Shown: positions 52,214 through 62,901, counted from the stretch's first letter. The stretch is DNA of 64,000 nucleotides from Branchinecta lynchi (GCA_023053575.1 JAKZAP010000016.1:19114030-19178029), one strand, 5' to 3'. The notes: generated by a model not told the origin, from the sequence alone. Translations and numbers: made by a program.

Positions 52214-52692
52214 CTAAACAAATATCTTAGCGCAGCTTTAGTTAAAGATGGACGATGGTGATGATCATTTGAGAAGTGTTAGGATCCAACTGTTTGGTGG
52301 ATCTGAACTGAAATAAGGATATTGCAAAACAACGGATCGTAGACTAGAGTAGAATTCTATTGCGTTAGCACGCCGCAGGTCACAAAGCCCGTGAAATTTA
52401 AGAGAAATAGATAGAGTAAGAAAAATAAAATTTTTTTTTGTAAAAACACTGGAAAAGGACTAGCCTATCAGTTATTTTACGTCTCGACTAAAGACGGTGA
52501 AAACTTCTTGGGGGCTACGGGTGTCAGTTTGGGATTTTCTTGCTGGGGTCTAAATACTCGTAGGGGAGAAGGGAGGTAGGGTATTACGTAGTAGGGGAAC
52601 AGATAGGGTTTTAATACCATAGTAAACGCTAAGGCTGGGTCGCGATAATTTCGTCACTAGATGGAAACTTCTCTAGATAAAATTTTGATGTT

Positions 52693-53225
52693 TTGTATGT
52701 TCATGTAGGTGAAGTAATATGTTGTCTATGTTTTTGCTTATCTAATCTAATGCTAGCTACGAATGCTCCAGCATCTCGTGCCATTGTAATTCGCGTTCGT
52801 ATTCTGATGATTACGTATTCTGAACTTTATGCGGCCTATATATTCATGATTGTTCCGGAGTTTACCAAATCCTGTGGAAAAAAAGATATAAAAAACTTGA
52901 GAAGTTGTTTCTTTAAGTATTGTAAATTTCTGAAGTATCTTCCACAATCTTTTCGTAGTCGTAAATTGGTTTCGAATTTTAATGTTCAGGATAGTATCAA
53001 TACACTTTTTTGTTCTCATTCAAATCTATTTTCCCTCCACAAACATCCTGCCTTCTCAGCCCATGAAATTATTAGCCAGTTTTTGTACACATTTTAAGTT
53101 TATTTAGTGTGTTTTTTATCTATATGAAAAGAATGTTGTCATATTTATTTACATTTGTGTATTTTATTCATACTCCGCTGTTACGCAAAAAGCGGGTCAC
53201 AAAGGAATAGATAAATAAAATAAGA
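52693..53225 (+). pseudogene. LINE C-terminal fragment and 3' end
   Basis: A 134-codon frame ending at 53097 has the texture of a LINE ORF2 tail (ITYSELYAAYIFMIVPEF, LRSCFFKYCKFLKYLPQSF, VSNFNVQDSINTLF) but no RT core. It is followed by a 3' UTR with ACTCCGCTGTTACGCAAAAA, GCGGG (hairpin CCGC/GCGG) and GATAAATAAAATAAG. The tail architecture matches 32840-32945. The hairpin tail, more than the peptide, supports the call. Confidence 0.6.
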
Positions 53226-53299
53226 TATAAATCATAGATTACCATTGTAAATATATCCCTTGGTTTATCTTTTTATTTGTAATGACATGTCCAGCACTA

Positions 53300-53545
53300 T
53301 TTTTTGTGTGAAAAAGATATCTATGAATAAATAAACTGAATTGTAATTGTAACATGGATGTTCTCGGTGGCTCGGTGGCACCATTTTTTGTCTGCAAAAG
53401 ATATCTATGGATAAATAAATCGAACTGTAATTGCAACATGGATGTTCTCGGTGGCTCGGTGGCACCATTTTTTGTCTGTAAAAGATATCTATGGATAAAT
53501 AAACCGAATTGTAAATGTAACATGGATGTTGTCGGTGGCTGTACT
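53300..53545. repeat. 84-bp tandem array, about three units
   Basis: The word GATATCTATG recurs at 53316, 53400 and 53484, exactly 84 bp apart. Each unit carries ATAAATAAA, AACATGGATGTTxTCGGTGG and ACCATTTTTTGTC. Because 84 is divisible by three, the array gives repetitive frames on both strands that are not genes. Each unit contains a LINE-tail-like ATAAATAAA. Confidence 0.92.
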
Positions 53546-54794
53546 TTGTTTTCTGTTGTATTTATTGGAAGTCAAAAAGTTGAAGTCTAAGGAGAATTGG
53601 AAAGCTTGGATCTCCCCTTCCTCATTCTGAGATACTTTCCGTAACGGACGAAATGTGCGTCCCGTGATAAGACAGTTGTTAGAACTCCTACTACGGTCTC
53701 AAATTTCAAGCTGAATATGAAGAACCTGCCACCCCAGGAGGGAGGGGAGAATTTTAGTCGTCTTTTCGTGTCTTCTTATTAAAACAATACTCTCCACGCA
53801 GGCCACAAAATGGTGCAGAAAAGATCGTATTTCCAGAGTACCAGCTGGATTGGATCGTTTTGAGGAAACGTTGGAGTTTGGACTTCTGGTAAGTTTTCTA
53901 GCTTTATCGAATTAAATGCAATCTTTGCCATGGCCTCAGACTTTTTTTGCGAATAAATTGTTTTCATTGTTATTTTATTTGACTGCGTTAACGGGTAAGT
54001 CAGCTGAGGTAAAAACATTTTAAAGTGGTCAATAATCCTGAAATATTGGAGAAGAGACACTGCATTGTACGAGATGTCCTTTAAGGGAGACAATGAACAG
54101 TATACCATAACTGTGGAAAACATCACCTCGGTGGGTAGTCGTACCTGGGGGGGGGGGGGCAAAGACTCAGACATAAAATTCAATTACTTTCGGTTTTGTA
54201 TTCTTCGAATATAGGCTACATTGAAGTAACTTTTAAACAAGTAACATTTTGCCTTTTAAAGCATATAAAAGTAGTACCAAGATGGAAGATTGTCTGCCCC
54301 TCAGAAATCTAGGGGGTGGGGGCTATACCTTATTCTTGTGCGATGACTGAATTAACTTGTACTTAAGTCAGGACGCACGCTGTGCAGCGTTCCTCGAACA
54401 TTGCGGCTGCCAGACTAAGTGGACGTTTTCGCGTAGATGGCTCTGGTCCCGTCGAGTTCGAGGGACATTTTCGCGTGTATGGATGAACAGGTGAACGGGC
54501 CATCGCCCTCGATGGACGGCTCCCTTTCAACACCGCTCTGAGCTGAACGGGGATATTGTGTGGAGCTTCCCACTCATACGCTCCCATCCAGCTGAATGGG
54601 CATTTCGCGTGGAAGGGATCCCGTCAGCTCGACACCCATCCACGCGAAAACATCCCCTGAGTCGATTCATGAACCTCGGTCTTTTGTGAAGGGAACCGAG
54701 AGTTGAAACAAGGAGGGAATCTCACTTCGTTTCATGCTGGCCGAAACCCTTCAGTGTGCTCCAAGTCTTATGTGAGAGTGTTCAGCAATTTTCT
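53546..54794. other. No gene seen; lone piggyBac-like end
   Basis: GTCCTTTAAGGGAGA at about 54068 resembles the right end of the TTAAAGGAC MITEs, but no partner end was found. A poly-G run lies at 54149-54160. GC-rich sequence at 54370-54660 repeats a TTTTCGCGT word; no domain seen. Confidence 0.35.
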
Positions 54795-54846
54795 TGGGAT
54801 CTCAAAACGTCTGTGACAGGGTACCTACGACTTCGTAATAGTTGAA
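54795..54846 (+). repeat. Family G left terminus, cut by a LINE fragment
   Basis: TTGGGATCTCAAAACGTCTG, GACAGGGTACCTACGAC is the left end of family G. The rest of this element resumes at about 55340. Confidence 0.65.
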
Positions 54847-54847
54847 G

Positions 54848-54879
<32 letters not shown>

Positions 54880-55330
54880 CCATATATATCTGTATTTGAA
54901 AGCGATTAAGCCATATACAGATAAATAAAACAAACGACAATCTCAAATAACAAACAACCTCACATTCTTAACTTAATGTCCTACCGACTTTCTGCTAAAC
55001 TAATAACTTTTTCTATCATGTTGCCAAACACACACTATAGACCTAGCATTTGTAGACGTAAGGATACCTATAAGTAGCTCATCCCCCCCATTCTGAAAAA
55101 GAGTACCCCTTATATTAGAAAGCTCCTCACACCTCAAGAGAACATGGCCCAGCCCCTCACCACTCGAATTACAAAAAGGACAAGGATACTGCGCTTCCGG
55201 ACCACCACTTTTCCTTTCCCAAAAACTTTTTTCGAGTACTGGTAGACAGTTTGCTCTTGCCTGGATCCATAAACGAAAAATTTTACTAGAATTTTCAACT
55301 TTAAGTAAAACTCGGTACCAAAATACTCTT
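54848..55330 (-). pseudogene. LINE ORF2 C-terminal fragment with zinc-knuckle and (TA)n tail
   Basis: Minus-strand frame from about 55329 to the stop at 55000-55002, about 110 codons: FRLWIQARANCLPVLEKSFW, then a cysteine-histidine motif C-x2-C-x8-H-x5-C in PCPFCNSSGEGLGHVLLRCE, and FQNGGDELLIGIL. This knuckle-like module is typical of the C terminus of several LINE ORF2 proteins. A 150-nt 3' UTR and an (AT)n tail (54852-54880) follow. The copy is 5'-truncated and has no ATG; it interrupts a family G element. It differs from the C terminus of the intact LINE at 12605. Confidence 0.82.
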
Positions 55331-55337
55331 TAATTTC

Positions 55338-55530
55338 CTGATTTGGTTCAAACTTGGTGTGAGGATCCTTTGGGTCAAAGTATAATCAAGTTCGTAGATA
55401 GGCTCCGTAGCCCTATGTATCTAGGGGTGGGGGGAGGGTCTCAAGCTAAGGGGATTTTTGTTTAAGTGGTTGGTTAGGGGTAAGTCACATGTCTACGGGA
55501 TCTGGTGAAGACTGGACATTTAAATTTATT
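55338..55530 (+). repeat. Family G continuation
   Basis: AACTTGGTGTGAGGATCCTT, GGGTCAAAGTATAATCAAGT and TAGGCTCCGTAGCCCTATGT match the family G body downstream of the terminus at 54795. Truncated before the tandem units. Confidence 0.75.
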
Positions 55531-55599
55531 AATTCAGTTTATTTGATAATAGAGCAAAACATATATCTCGTGGGCAGAGCCCAAATACGATGTTTTTTT

Positions 55600-58345
55600 A
55601 TGGCACTTGCCCTTCGGCCAAGTGCCATATAGCGATCGCAATTTCTGTCCGTCCGTCGGTCTGTCGGTCTGTCCAGGTTTTGCTAGTTCGGGCACTTCCA
55701 CATAAGCTAGGATGATAAAACTTGGCAGGCATATCAGGGACCCCAAATGATTAAGTTGGAAATAGTCACTTCCCCGATCCGAGCACCGTGGGGGGAGTGG
55801 AGGGAGGGGGAATCCGGAATCTTGAGGTATTTTTAACTTTTGAACGGGTGATCGGATCTCGATGAAACTTGATATTTGGAACGACCTCATGCCTCAGACG
55901 ACCCACTTAAAATCCGGACCGGATCCGGTGACTTTTGGGGGGAGCTGGAGGGGGCAACCGGAAATCTTGGGAAACGCTATGAGTGGAGGGATCGAGATGA
56001 AACTTGGTGGGAAGACACCTAGCAAACACTAGATACATCGTTGACATAACCGAGCCGATTCGGGCACTGTGGGGGGGAGTGGAGGGAGGGGGAATCCGGA
56101 ATCTTGAGGTATTTATAACTTTTGAACGGGTGATCGGATCTCGATGGAACTTGATACTTGGAAAGACCTCATGCCTCAGACGACCTACTTAAAATCCGGA
56201 CCGGATCCGGTGACTTTTGGGGGGAGCTGGAGGGGGCAACCGGAAATCTTGGGAAACGCTATGAGTGGAGGGATCGAGATGAAACTTGGTGGGAAGACAC
56301 CTAGCAAACACTAGATACATCATTGACATAACCGAGCCGATTCGGGTACTGTGGGGGGAGTAGAGGGAGGGGGAATCCGGAATCTTGAGGTATTTATAAC
56401 TTTTGAACGGGTGATCGGATCTCGATGGAACTTGATATTTGGAAAGACCTCATGCCTCAGACGACCTACTTAAAATCCTTACCGGATCCGGTGACTTTTG
56501 GGGGGAGCTGGAGGGGGCAACCGGAAATCTTGGGAAACGCTATGAGTGGAGGGATCGAGATGAAACTTGGTGGGAAGACACCTAGCAAACACTAGATACA
56601 TCATTGACATAACCGAGCCGATTCGGGTAATGTGGGGGGAGTAGAGGGAGGGGGAATCCGGAATCTTGAGGTATTTATAACTTTTGAACGGGTGATCGGA
56701 TCTCGATGGAACTTGATATTTGGAAAGACCTCATCCCTCAGACGACCCACTTAAAATCTGGACCGGATCCGGTGATTTTTGGGGGGAGCTGGAGGGGGCA
56801 ACCGGAAATCTTGGGAAACGCTATGAGTGGAGGGATCGAGATGAAACTTGGTGGGAAGACACCTAGCAAACACTAGATACATCGTTGACATAACCGAGCC
56901 GATTCGGGCACTGTGGGGGGAGTAGAGGGAGGGGGAATCCGGAATCTTGAGGTATTTATAACTTTTGAACGGGGGATCGGATCTCGATGGAACTTGATAT
57001 TTGGAAAGACCTCATCCCTCAGACGACCCACTTAAAATCTGGACCGGATCCGGTGACTTTTGGGGGGAGCTGGAGGGGGCAACCGGAAATCTTGGGAAAC
57101 GCTATGAGTGGAGGGATCGAGATGAAACTTGGTGGGAAGACACCTAGCAAACACTAGATACATCATTGACATAACCGAGCCGATTCGGGTACTGTGGGGG
57201 GAGTAGAGGGAGGGGGAATCCGGAATCTTGAGGTATTTATAACTTTTGAACGGGTGATCGGATCTCGATGGAACTTGATATTTGGAAAGACCTCATCCCT
57301 CAGACGACCCGCTTAAAATCTGGACCGGATCCGGTGACTTTTGGGGGGAGCTGGAGGGGGCAACCGGAAATCTTTGGAAACGCTATGAGTGGAGGGATCG
57401 AGATGAAACTTGGTGGGAAGACACCTAGCAAACACTAGATACATCATTGACATAACCGAGCCGATTCGGGCACTGTCGGGGGAGTGGAGGGAGGGGGAAT
57501 CCGGAATCTTGAGGTATTTATAACTTTTGAACGGGTGACCGGATCTCGATGAAACTTGATATTTGGAAAGACCTCATGCCTCAGACGACCCGCTTAAAAT
57601 CTGGACCGGATCCGGTGACTTTTGGGGGGAGCTGGAGGGGGCAACCGGAAATCTTTGGAAACGCTATGAGTGGAGGGATCGAGATGAAACTTGGTGGGAA
57701 GACACCTAGCAAACACTAGATACATCATTGACATAACCGAGCCGATTCGGGCACTGTCGGGGGAGTGGAGGGAGGGGGAATCCGGAATCTTGAGGTATTT
57801 ATAACTTTTGAACGGGTGATCGGATCTCGATGGAACTTGATATTTGGAAAGACCTCATCCTTCAGACGACCCGCTTAAAATCTGGACCGGATCCGGTGAC
57901 TTTTGGGGGGAGCTGGAGGGGGCAACCGGAAATCTTTGGAAACGCTATGAGTGGAGGGATCGAGATGAAACTTGGTGGGAAGACACCTAGCAAACACTAG
58001 ATACATCATTGACATAACCGAGCCGATTCGGGCACTGTCGGGGGAGTGGAGGGAGGGGGAATCCGGAATCTTGAGGTATTTATAACTTTTGAACGGGTGA
58101 CCGGATCTCGATGAAACTTGATATTTGGAAAGACCTCATGCCTCAGACGACCCACTTAAAATCCGGAACGGATCCGGTGACTTTTGGGGGGAGCTGGAGG
58201 GGAGAACCGGTAATATTGGAAAACGCTATGAGTGGAGGGATCGAGATGAAACTTGGTGGGAAGACACCTAGCAAACACTAGATATATCATTGACATAACC
58301 GAGCCGTGCCTACTCGTAACAAGTGCCATATGAGCTCGTAGCTCT
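55600..58345 (+). repeat. Family E element with a nine-unit 281-bp array
   Basis: The left end TGGCACTTGCCCTTCGGCCA, AGTGCCATATAGCGATCGC leads through a TCCGTCCGTCGGTCTGTCGG block into a tandem array. The word CGCTATGAGTGGAGG occurs at 55975, 56257, 56538, 56819, 57100, 57381, 57662, 57943 and 58224: one interval of 282 and seven of 281. Units share AATCCGGAATCTTGAGGTAT, GGACCGGATCCGGTGA and CACCTAGCAAACACTAGATA. The right end is CCTACTCGTAACAAGTGCCA, TATGAGCTC; AAGTGCCATAT occurs near both ends. No protein encoded. Single or decayed units elsewhere (10450, 29690, 45165) show that it disperses. Confidence 0.95.
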
Positions 58346-59383
58346 TGTTAGTCATAAACAAAAATAAAGTAAGTTGTCAACAGACAAAAATAACAGGGTA
58401 GAAAAATGCTAATGATCATTATACTGCTTTACGAAGCTCGGCACAAAGCTTCTACTGTAACGCATAGTGTTACAGTAGATTGGGGTCAGTTTGGGAACCT
58501 TCTCAGCCACTTCTCGGGGGGGGGGGGGACGAGATCTTACAGGAACAAAGGGTGGGGGAAAGAATGAACGGTACATGGGGTGCTGGAGAAGGGTTTCGAC
58601 ATAGTTGTTCGCGGCGGGAAGAAAGGGATTCAATTTTAAATTCTTTGAGGTAAAAAGAGTATGGTAGGGGGGAACTGCCATAGAAAATTTGCAGCGATCT
58701 CTTCTGAACTCCCTCTGTTTTATCAGTTTCACATTGGGTAAGAGCAAAGTGCTAAACAGGACAAGGGTATTCGACTAAGGGTCGAATGAAAGAGCAAAAC
58801 ATTAGCTTTAGTTTGTCCTTAGGAACCCGAAACTTTTTCAGTGTTTTTAGCATTCGAATTGCGCTGTTAGCTTTCTTTACAATCTATAAGATTTATAGAT
58901 GTCTATATGTTGACATCTATAAGACCTGAGAACAAGTCTGAGAAATATTCCCCTGTGGGATCCCATACAGCTGGGGCTCTGCACGTCTGCTTTTACGACC
59001 GCCAATATCGGTTTGGTAGCCCTAGATGTTCTCGTTCGAAGTCCTCTAGCTTCTTAGGTCTCATTTTCTTTCGGATTTTGGACGGTCGTTCGAATGTTTT
59101 CCCTTCATTTTGTTTGATCCTTTCGACATTGTTTTTAGTTTCCGCGTTTGGTGTTTCGTCCGATGATTTCATTTCAAATGCACTTTTCCAACGAAAACAA
59201 AGAAGTTTTATGTGGAATGGAAGTTGCGGTTGAATATTGTTTCCAGGAATTCAGTATCCGGGAGTAGTGACTACATTTTCTTGGAACAGCGTCGTTTCTT
59301 TTTGTTTAACAAGAGTCAGCTGATTTTCTAGGCATGAAGGTTTTCGCCTAGGGTTTCGAACCTTTATACCTTTTAGTCGGGAC
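58346..59383. other. No gene recognised
   Basis: The 108-codon plus frame (58907-59233) has a hydrophobic stretch (FFRILDG, SFCLILSTLFLVSAF) but no family I know. The minus frame at 58409-58747 crosses a poly-G run. Small palindromes (CTACTGTAACGCATAGTGTT, ACAGTAG at 58451; ATCTATAAGATTTATAGAT at 58881) are present. Confidence 0.35.
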
Positions 59384-59728
59384 CAGGGTTGCCAGATTGG
59401 CGTAGTTTACACCAAACTGGCGTGTTTTGTCGGAGATTGGCATAGGTATTTCTACAACTGGCGTGTGACGTGAAACGTGGCTGTTTTCTTTTAAACTGGC
59501 GGATTTTTTTTTGGCGTTATTCACTATCTTTACAAAAAACCAACTGTTTATCAGAAAACTTGACTGTTTTTCAGAAAAATTGACTGTTTAATCGTCTCGA
59601 CCGAAGGACGTAAAAGTTTTCGGGGTTCTGTTTTGATAGTCATTGAGTTTTTGGGGTTTTTCTGGCGTATTGTTGGCGTATTTTCAGAGTCTGCGGCTTA
59701 TCTTTTTTACCATGCTCTGGCAACTCTG
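59384..59728. mobile_element. hAT MITE with exact 8-bp TSD
   Basis: Termini CAGGGTTGCCAGATTGG and TCTGGCAACTCTG, flanked by an exact 8-bp duplication GTCGGGAC (59376-59383 and 59729-59736). The interior repeats TTGGCGTA/CTGGCGT and GACTGTTTTTCAGAAAA. Non-coding. Its CAGGGTTGCCAGA terminus differs from family F. Confidence 0.95.
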
Positions 59729-59989
59729 GTCGGGACTGTCCTTCATCTACAGAAAGCATGAACTTGTGTGCAATGCAAGTATTGAGTTGTCAGATTAGTT
59801 CCTCTTTGTGATCAATTCCCTATCGTACAAATGCATATGGTTGTTCAGATTTCAGAAGCAGCATATTGACACTTTGGCCCAGTCAAGAAATTCTCCAGTT
59901 GACCGACGAAAGGATCGTTTTAAGCTTTTGTTGTAAGCTGTGGCTAGGAATTGATAATGGCGAGGAAGCAATTTATTTTTTGTTATTCC

Positions 59990-60085
59990 GGAATAAAGCT
60001 CCACAACTCAGGAAAATAATGATCCTATCTAGGCTATAATAGTGCTTCGGCAAATAAATGATAATAATGACAATAATTTATTTCT
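59990..60085 (+). repeat. LINE-like 3' tail with UUCG hairpin
   Basis: TAGTGCTTCGGCAAATAAAT contains a TGC-TTCG-GCA hairpin, then GATAATAATGACAATAAT simple-repeat tail. Same design as 61995-62048; no coding part recognised. Confidence 0.45.
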
Positions 60086-60719
60086 GAATCTATCATAAAA
60101 TCCAGACGATAAAGCTCGACTATATCGACGAAAGTATGCACAAAAACTAACAATCCAGATCAGAAGTTGATTTGGATAGTTAGATCAAAACCCTTCGAGC
60201 AAAACAAATAAATAATGAAAATAACAACAAAATAAAGGATAAAACGCTAGAACAGAGGACTACTTGCTAAAAGAGGGTTACAACTAAAATTCTCGGGAGA
60301 TTTTCGGACAAATATTTCTTATATAAGCCCTCGAAAACCGTTTCATTTGGGGGGGGGGGGGTGTACATATGCAAATCCTTCAATAATTCTTCCAATTTAA
60401 GTCTCACAACCTTCTTTTCCGATTTTCAGGACATTATTGAAAAGTTACCATAGTCGAAGTCCATGGTATCGCCCGAGCGAAGCGAGTGCTCAAGATGCCT
60501 GAGGCGGATAATTCCACTGAGGCCTAGTAGGATGTTCTTGACAGAAAAGTCTTCACATTCTTGATCGAGCTGTTGCGTAACAGAACAAAGAAAACAAAAA
60601 ATAACCTACTTGTTACGGAGAGTTTTCGATAATTGTAAAAATGATAGTCAATTACTTTGATCCCTCTCAACACCTTTGGTTTAGCTGTCAGTCCCCCTTC
60701 CTGTTCGAAGTTATAACTT

Positions 60720-60965
60720 GGACTCTCTAAACCGGTCATACACAAATCCTCATATTTTGGGCATGGTGCTTATTGGTGCTCGAACATCAGGGCACGTTGC
60801 ACATACCCCTTTAAATCTGTTTAACTGAAAATCTCAGATTTTTGAGGAGATACTGTGTCCTTGCCCCAGGACATGATGCACCAATGTCTGAGCACCATGC
60901 TCATATGTTGGGACATGCCCAGACGTTTTAGCACCATACCAACAACTTAGGATTTATGTATGACG
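60720..60965. repeat. Family J relative
   Basis: CATACACAAATCCTCATATTTTGG, GGGCATGGTGCT and TGAGCACCATGCTCAT correspond to phrases at 28998-29060 and 29355-29370 in the other family J copy. Inverted internal symmetry (GAAAATCTCAGATTTTTG). Confidence 0.6.
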
Positions 60966-61582
60966 GCTCTAATAGTCTTCATCAATCAATAGTTTAAGCA
61001 CTAGTTTATAAATTCATCTGAATTGCGTTCGTTTTAATTTAAAGCTGTATTTTATGTTTTTACTAATTTATTCAGGTTTAAATTCCTAGTAGTTAAGCCA
61101 CATTTAGGAGTGCCTCAGACCATAACAGGCTTTTTCACCATCGGTTATCTTTCTTAGAATCTAAGTTTGCCTTTCAGAAAAATCCGATGTATAGAAACTA
61201 TTTTTCCACCGCTTTGTGGTTTTGATCAGATAAGGGCGTCTTGGGAATGCTGTGACGTTACCGACATTTTTCACGGGAAGGAATGGTCTCACGAGCAAAT
61301 AGAAAATGGAAAGTTCTATTGCCTTTTCATGCTCCAATCTCTCCGTCGTACGAACGTCAATTACGTAACTGACTAAGCTGAAGAGATAGAAATGGAAGAA
61401 ACTCTGAGGGGCTCTAAAAGGTTTCTAAACCATGATCAGTTCCTGACATACAAGAAGCGTTAATTTCCTCCTTTTCAAGCTCAGCGTAGCTAGCGGGTTA
61501 AAGCATGATTGGAAACGCTACAACGACCTGACGCGTAAAACTCATCATAGAAACGTCAAGAAACCATATCGACATAAATGTA

Positions 61583-61740
61583 CACTGTAAAAAAAAATCT
61601 TGCAGTATTTGCTACTGGGATTCCTCTTGTCTTTATTGAGATTAGATTATCCCTAATTCGGATTAATTTTATCCCGATAGAGATAAGATTAATCCCAGTA
61701 GCAAATACTGCATCCTTATTCGGAGAAACTTTTTACAGTG
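61583..61740. mobile_element. TA-flanked MITE (CACTGTAAAAA ends)
   Basis: CACTGTAAAAA and TTTTTACAGTG termini lie between TA dinucleotides. Most of the element is palindromic (GCAGTATTTGCTACTGGGAT and its complement), leaving a loop near 61650. The frame at 61578-61916 reads through it and is not a gene. Confidence 0.92.
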
Positions 61741-62050
61741 TATATCTACAGTTTCTGTTGCTTTTTCTGATCTTGGCCTTTCGCTTCAACGTTCATTTTG
61801 TTACCATGCATGCCAGGCATGGAATGGTTTATCGGAGGAGACCGTTTCTCAACCAAATTTACATTCATTCAAACAACATCTTGCTGGTACAACGTTCTGC
61901 GATAGCGCGTATGTGAACCCTTTTTAGTTTATATGTGTTATATGTTAAGTGTGTAGTGCAGTGTTGAAAAATGTAGTAAACATTTGTGTGCTTGTAGAGA
62001 GAGAAGCTTCGGCTTAACGTCTTTTTCTATTAATAAATAAATAAATAAAT
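61741..62050 (+). pseudogene. LINE 3' end with UUCG hairpin and (AATA)n tail
   Basis: The last about 40 codons of a frame (GMVYRRRPFLNQIYIHSNNI, stop at 61914) may be a LINE tail. A 3' UTR follows with hairpin AAGC-TTCG-GCTT (62008-62020) and (AATA)n tail at 62030-62050. A MITE cuts off the 5' side. The peptide alone is not diagnostic. Confidence 0.5.
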
Positions 62051-62573
62051 ATAGATAAGTGTGAGTTTCTTCCCTATAATTGCACTACTGCTACTCCCCT
62101 TCTCTGTAATAATTTCACTATCCCTCTTGTAGATTGTAGCCGGTGGCTTGGTATCTCTGTTACTAACAATCTTTTGAATTTACGTCAGCGTACTGTTTCT
62201 GATATCAGTAAAAAGATCCAGCTTGGTTATGCAAAGATTGTTGCAAACCGAGGGAAGTATAACAGCTGGCCAAACTTTATTCTACTTTCTGTGATCATTC
62301 TGTCCTTTATGCTTCGGTCTTTTCCCCCTTTTTAAGAAAGGTAATTTAAAAAGAATCCGGATAAATTACTTCATAGACTGCAAATTTCTTCTGTATCTTC
62401 CACCTTGCCAAAAACCAGATTCTTGTTAGCAAATTTTCAGTTCCGGATATGTTGGAGATACTGCGCAGAATACTCTCCGGTACGGCTTATGCGCGCCTAT
62501 CCCCTCACCACCGTCTTATCCGTTTCTTTCGTTGATTTTGTGTTTTTTTTTGTTTTTTTTTACTTATTCCTAC
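62051..62573. other. No gene recognised
   Basis: An open stretch around 62140-62290 would read WLGISVTNNLLNLRQRT on the plus strand, without a known domain. T-rich run at 62540-62560. Confidence 0.3.
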
Positions 62574-62633
62574 TCCACCATATTTTTTATTCAAACAATC
62601 TTTACAACGGCTACGTCAGCTGCGATTCTTCAT

Positions 62634-62677
62634 CAGCGATATTTCGACCCTTCTTGGCAAGGGACCTCGTCAGGCTG
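62634..62677 (-). ncRNA. Hammerhead-ribozyme-like motif, copy C (core intact)
   Basis: Minus strand: stem I 5' CAGC, core CTGACGA, stem II GGTCCCTT with AAGGGTC, GAAA, TATC, stem I 3' GCTG. All invariant core bases of a type-I hammerhead are present; stem III is a single A-U pair with a two-base loop. Predicted scission follows the C of TATC. Confidence 0.75.
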
Positions 62678-62762
62678 TCAATCCTCTGGTTCAACTTCGG
62701 GGAAGGAAACAAACCTGTAATAAATCTTTGTTTCCTTCCCCGAAGTTGAAGCAGAGGATGGA

Positions 62763-62806
62763 CAGCCTGACGAGGACCCTTGCCAAGAAGGGCCGAAATA
62801 TCGCTG
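62763..62806 (+). ncRNA. Hammerhead-ribozyme-like motif, copy D (core intact)
   Basis: Stem I 62763-62766 (CAGC) pairs with 62803-62806 (GCTG). The core CTGACGA is at 62767-62773. Stem II is GGACCCTT (62774-62781) with AAGGGCC (62788-62794), with one bulged A. GAAA is at 62795-62798, and TATC 62799-62802 gives the ATC-type cleavage site after C62802. The one-pair stem III resembles the minimal ribozymes described from Penelope-like elements and retrozymes, which are reported to work better as dimers. Best-preserved copy in the window. Confidence 0.8.
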
Positions 62807-62901
62807 ATGAAGAATCGCAGCTGACGTAGCCGTTGTAAACATTGTTTGAATAAATGTTTCAAAGTCAGCTTGGGCTCAAAGAATATTTATCCACCATATT
62901 T

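Larger units (their letters stand above)
62574..62901. mobile_element. Hammerhead-family asymmetric inverted dimer with 12-bp TSD
   Basis: The exact 12-bp duplication TCCACCATATTT (62574-62585 and 62890-62901) bounds a 304-bp insert. The left, shorter arm runs on the minus strand and ends in TTTATTCAAACAATC. The right, longer arm runs on the plus strand and ends AAAGTCAGCTTGGGCTCAAA, GAATATTTA. The arms meet head to head at CAAACCTGTAATAAATCTTTG (about 62710-62730). Each arm holds a hammerhead-like core with all core bases intact. No coding capacity is credible. Confidence 0.92.

Noticed and set aside
53239..53590. Repetitive frames on both strands
   Set aside because: Caused by an 84-bp tandem array whose length is divisible by three.
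54370..54660. GC-rich possible exon
   Set aside because: Repeats of a TTTTCGCG word, no sustained frame with a domain and no clear splice sites.
58907..59233. 108-codon frame with a hydrophobic segment
   Set aside because: No recognisable family; surrounded by repeats; length compatible with chance.
61578..61916. 112-codon hydrophobic frame resembling a membrane protein
   Set aside because: Its first half is a palindromic MITE; the second half is at best a LINE tail.
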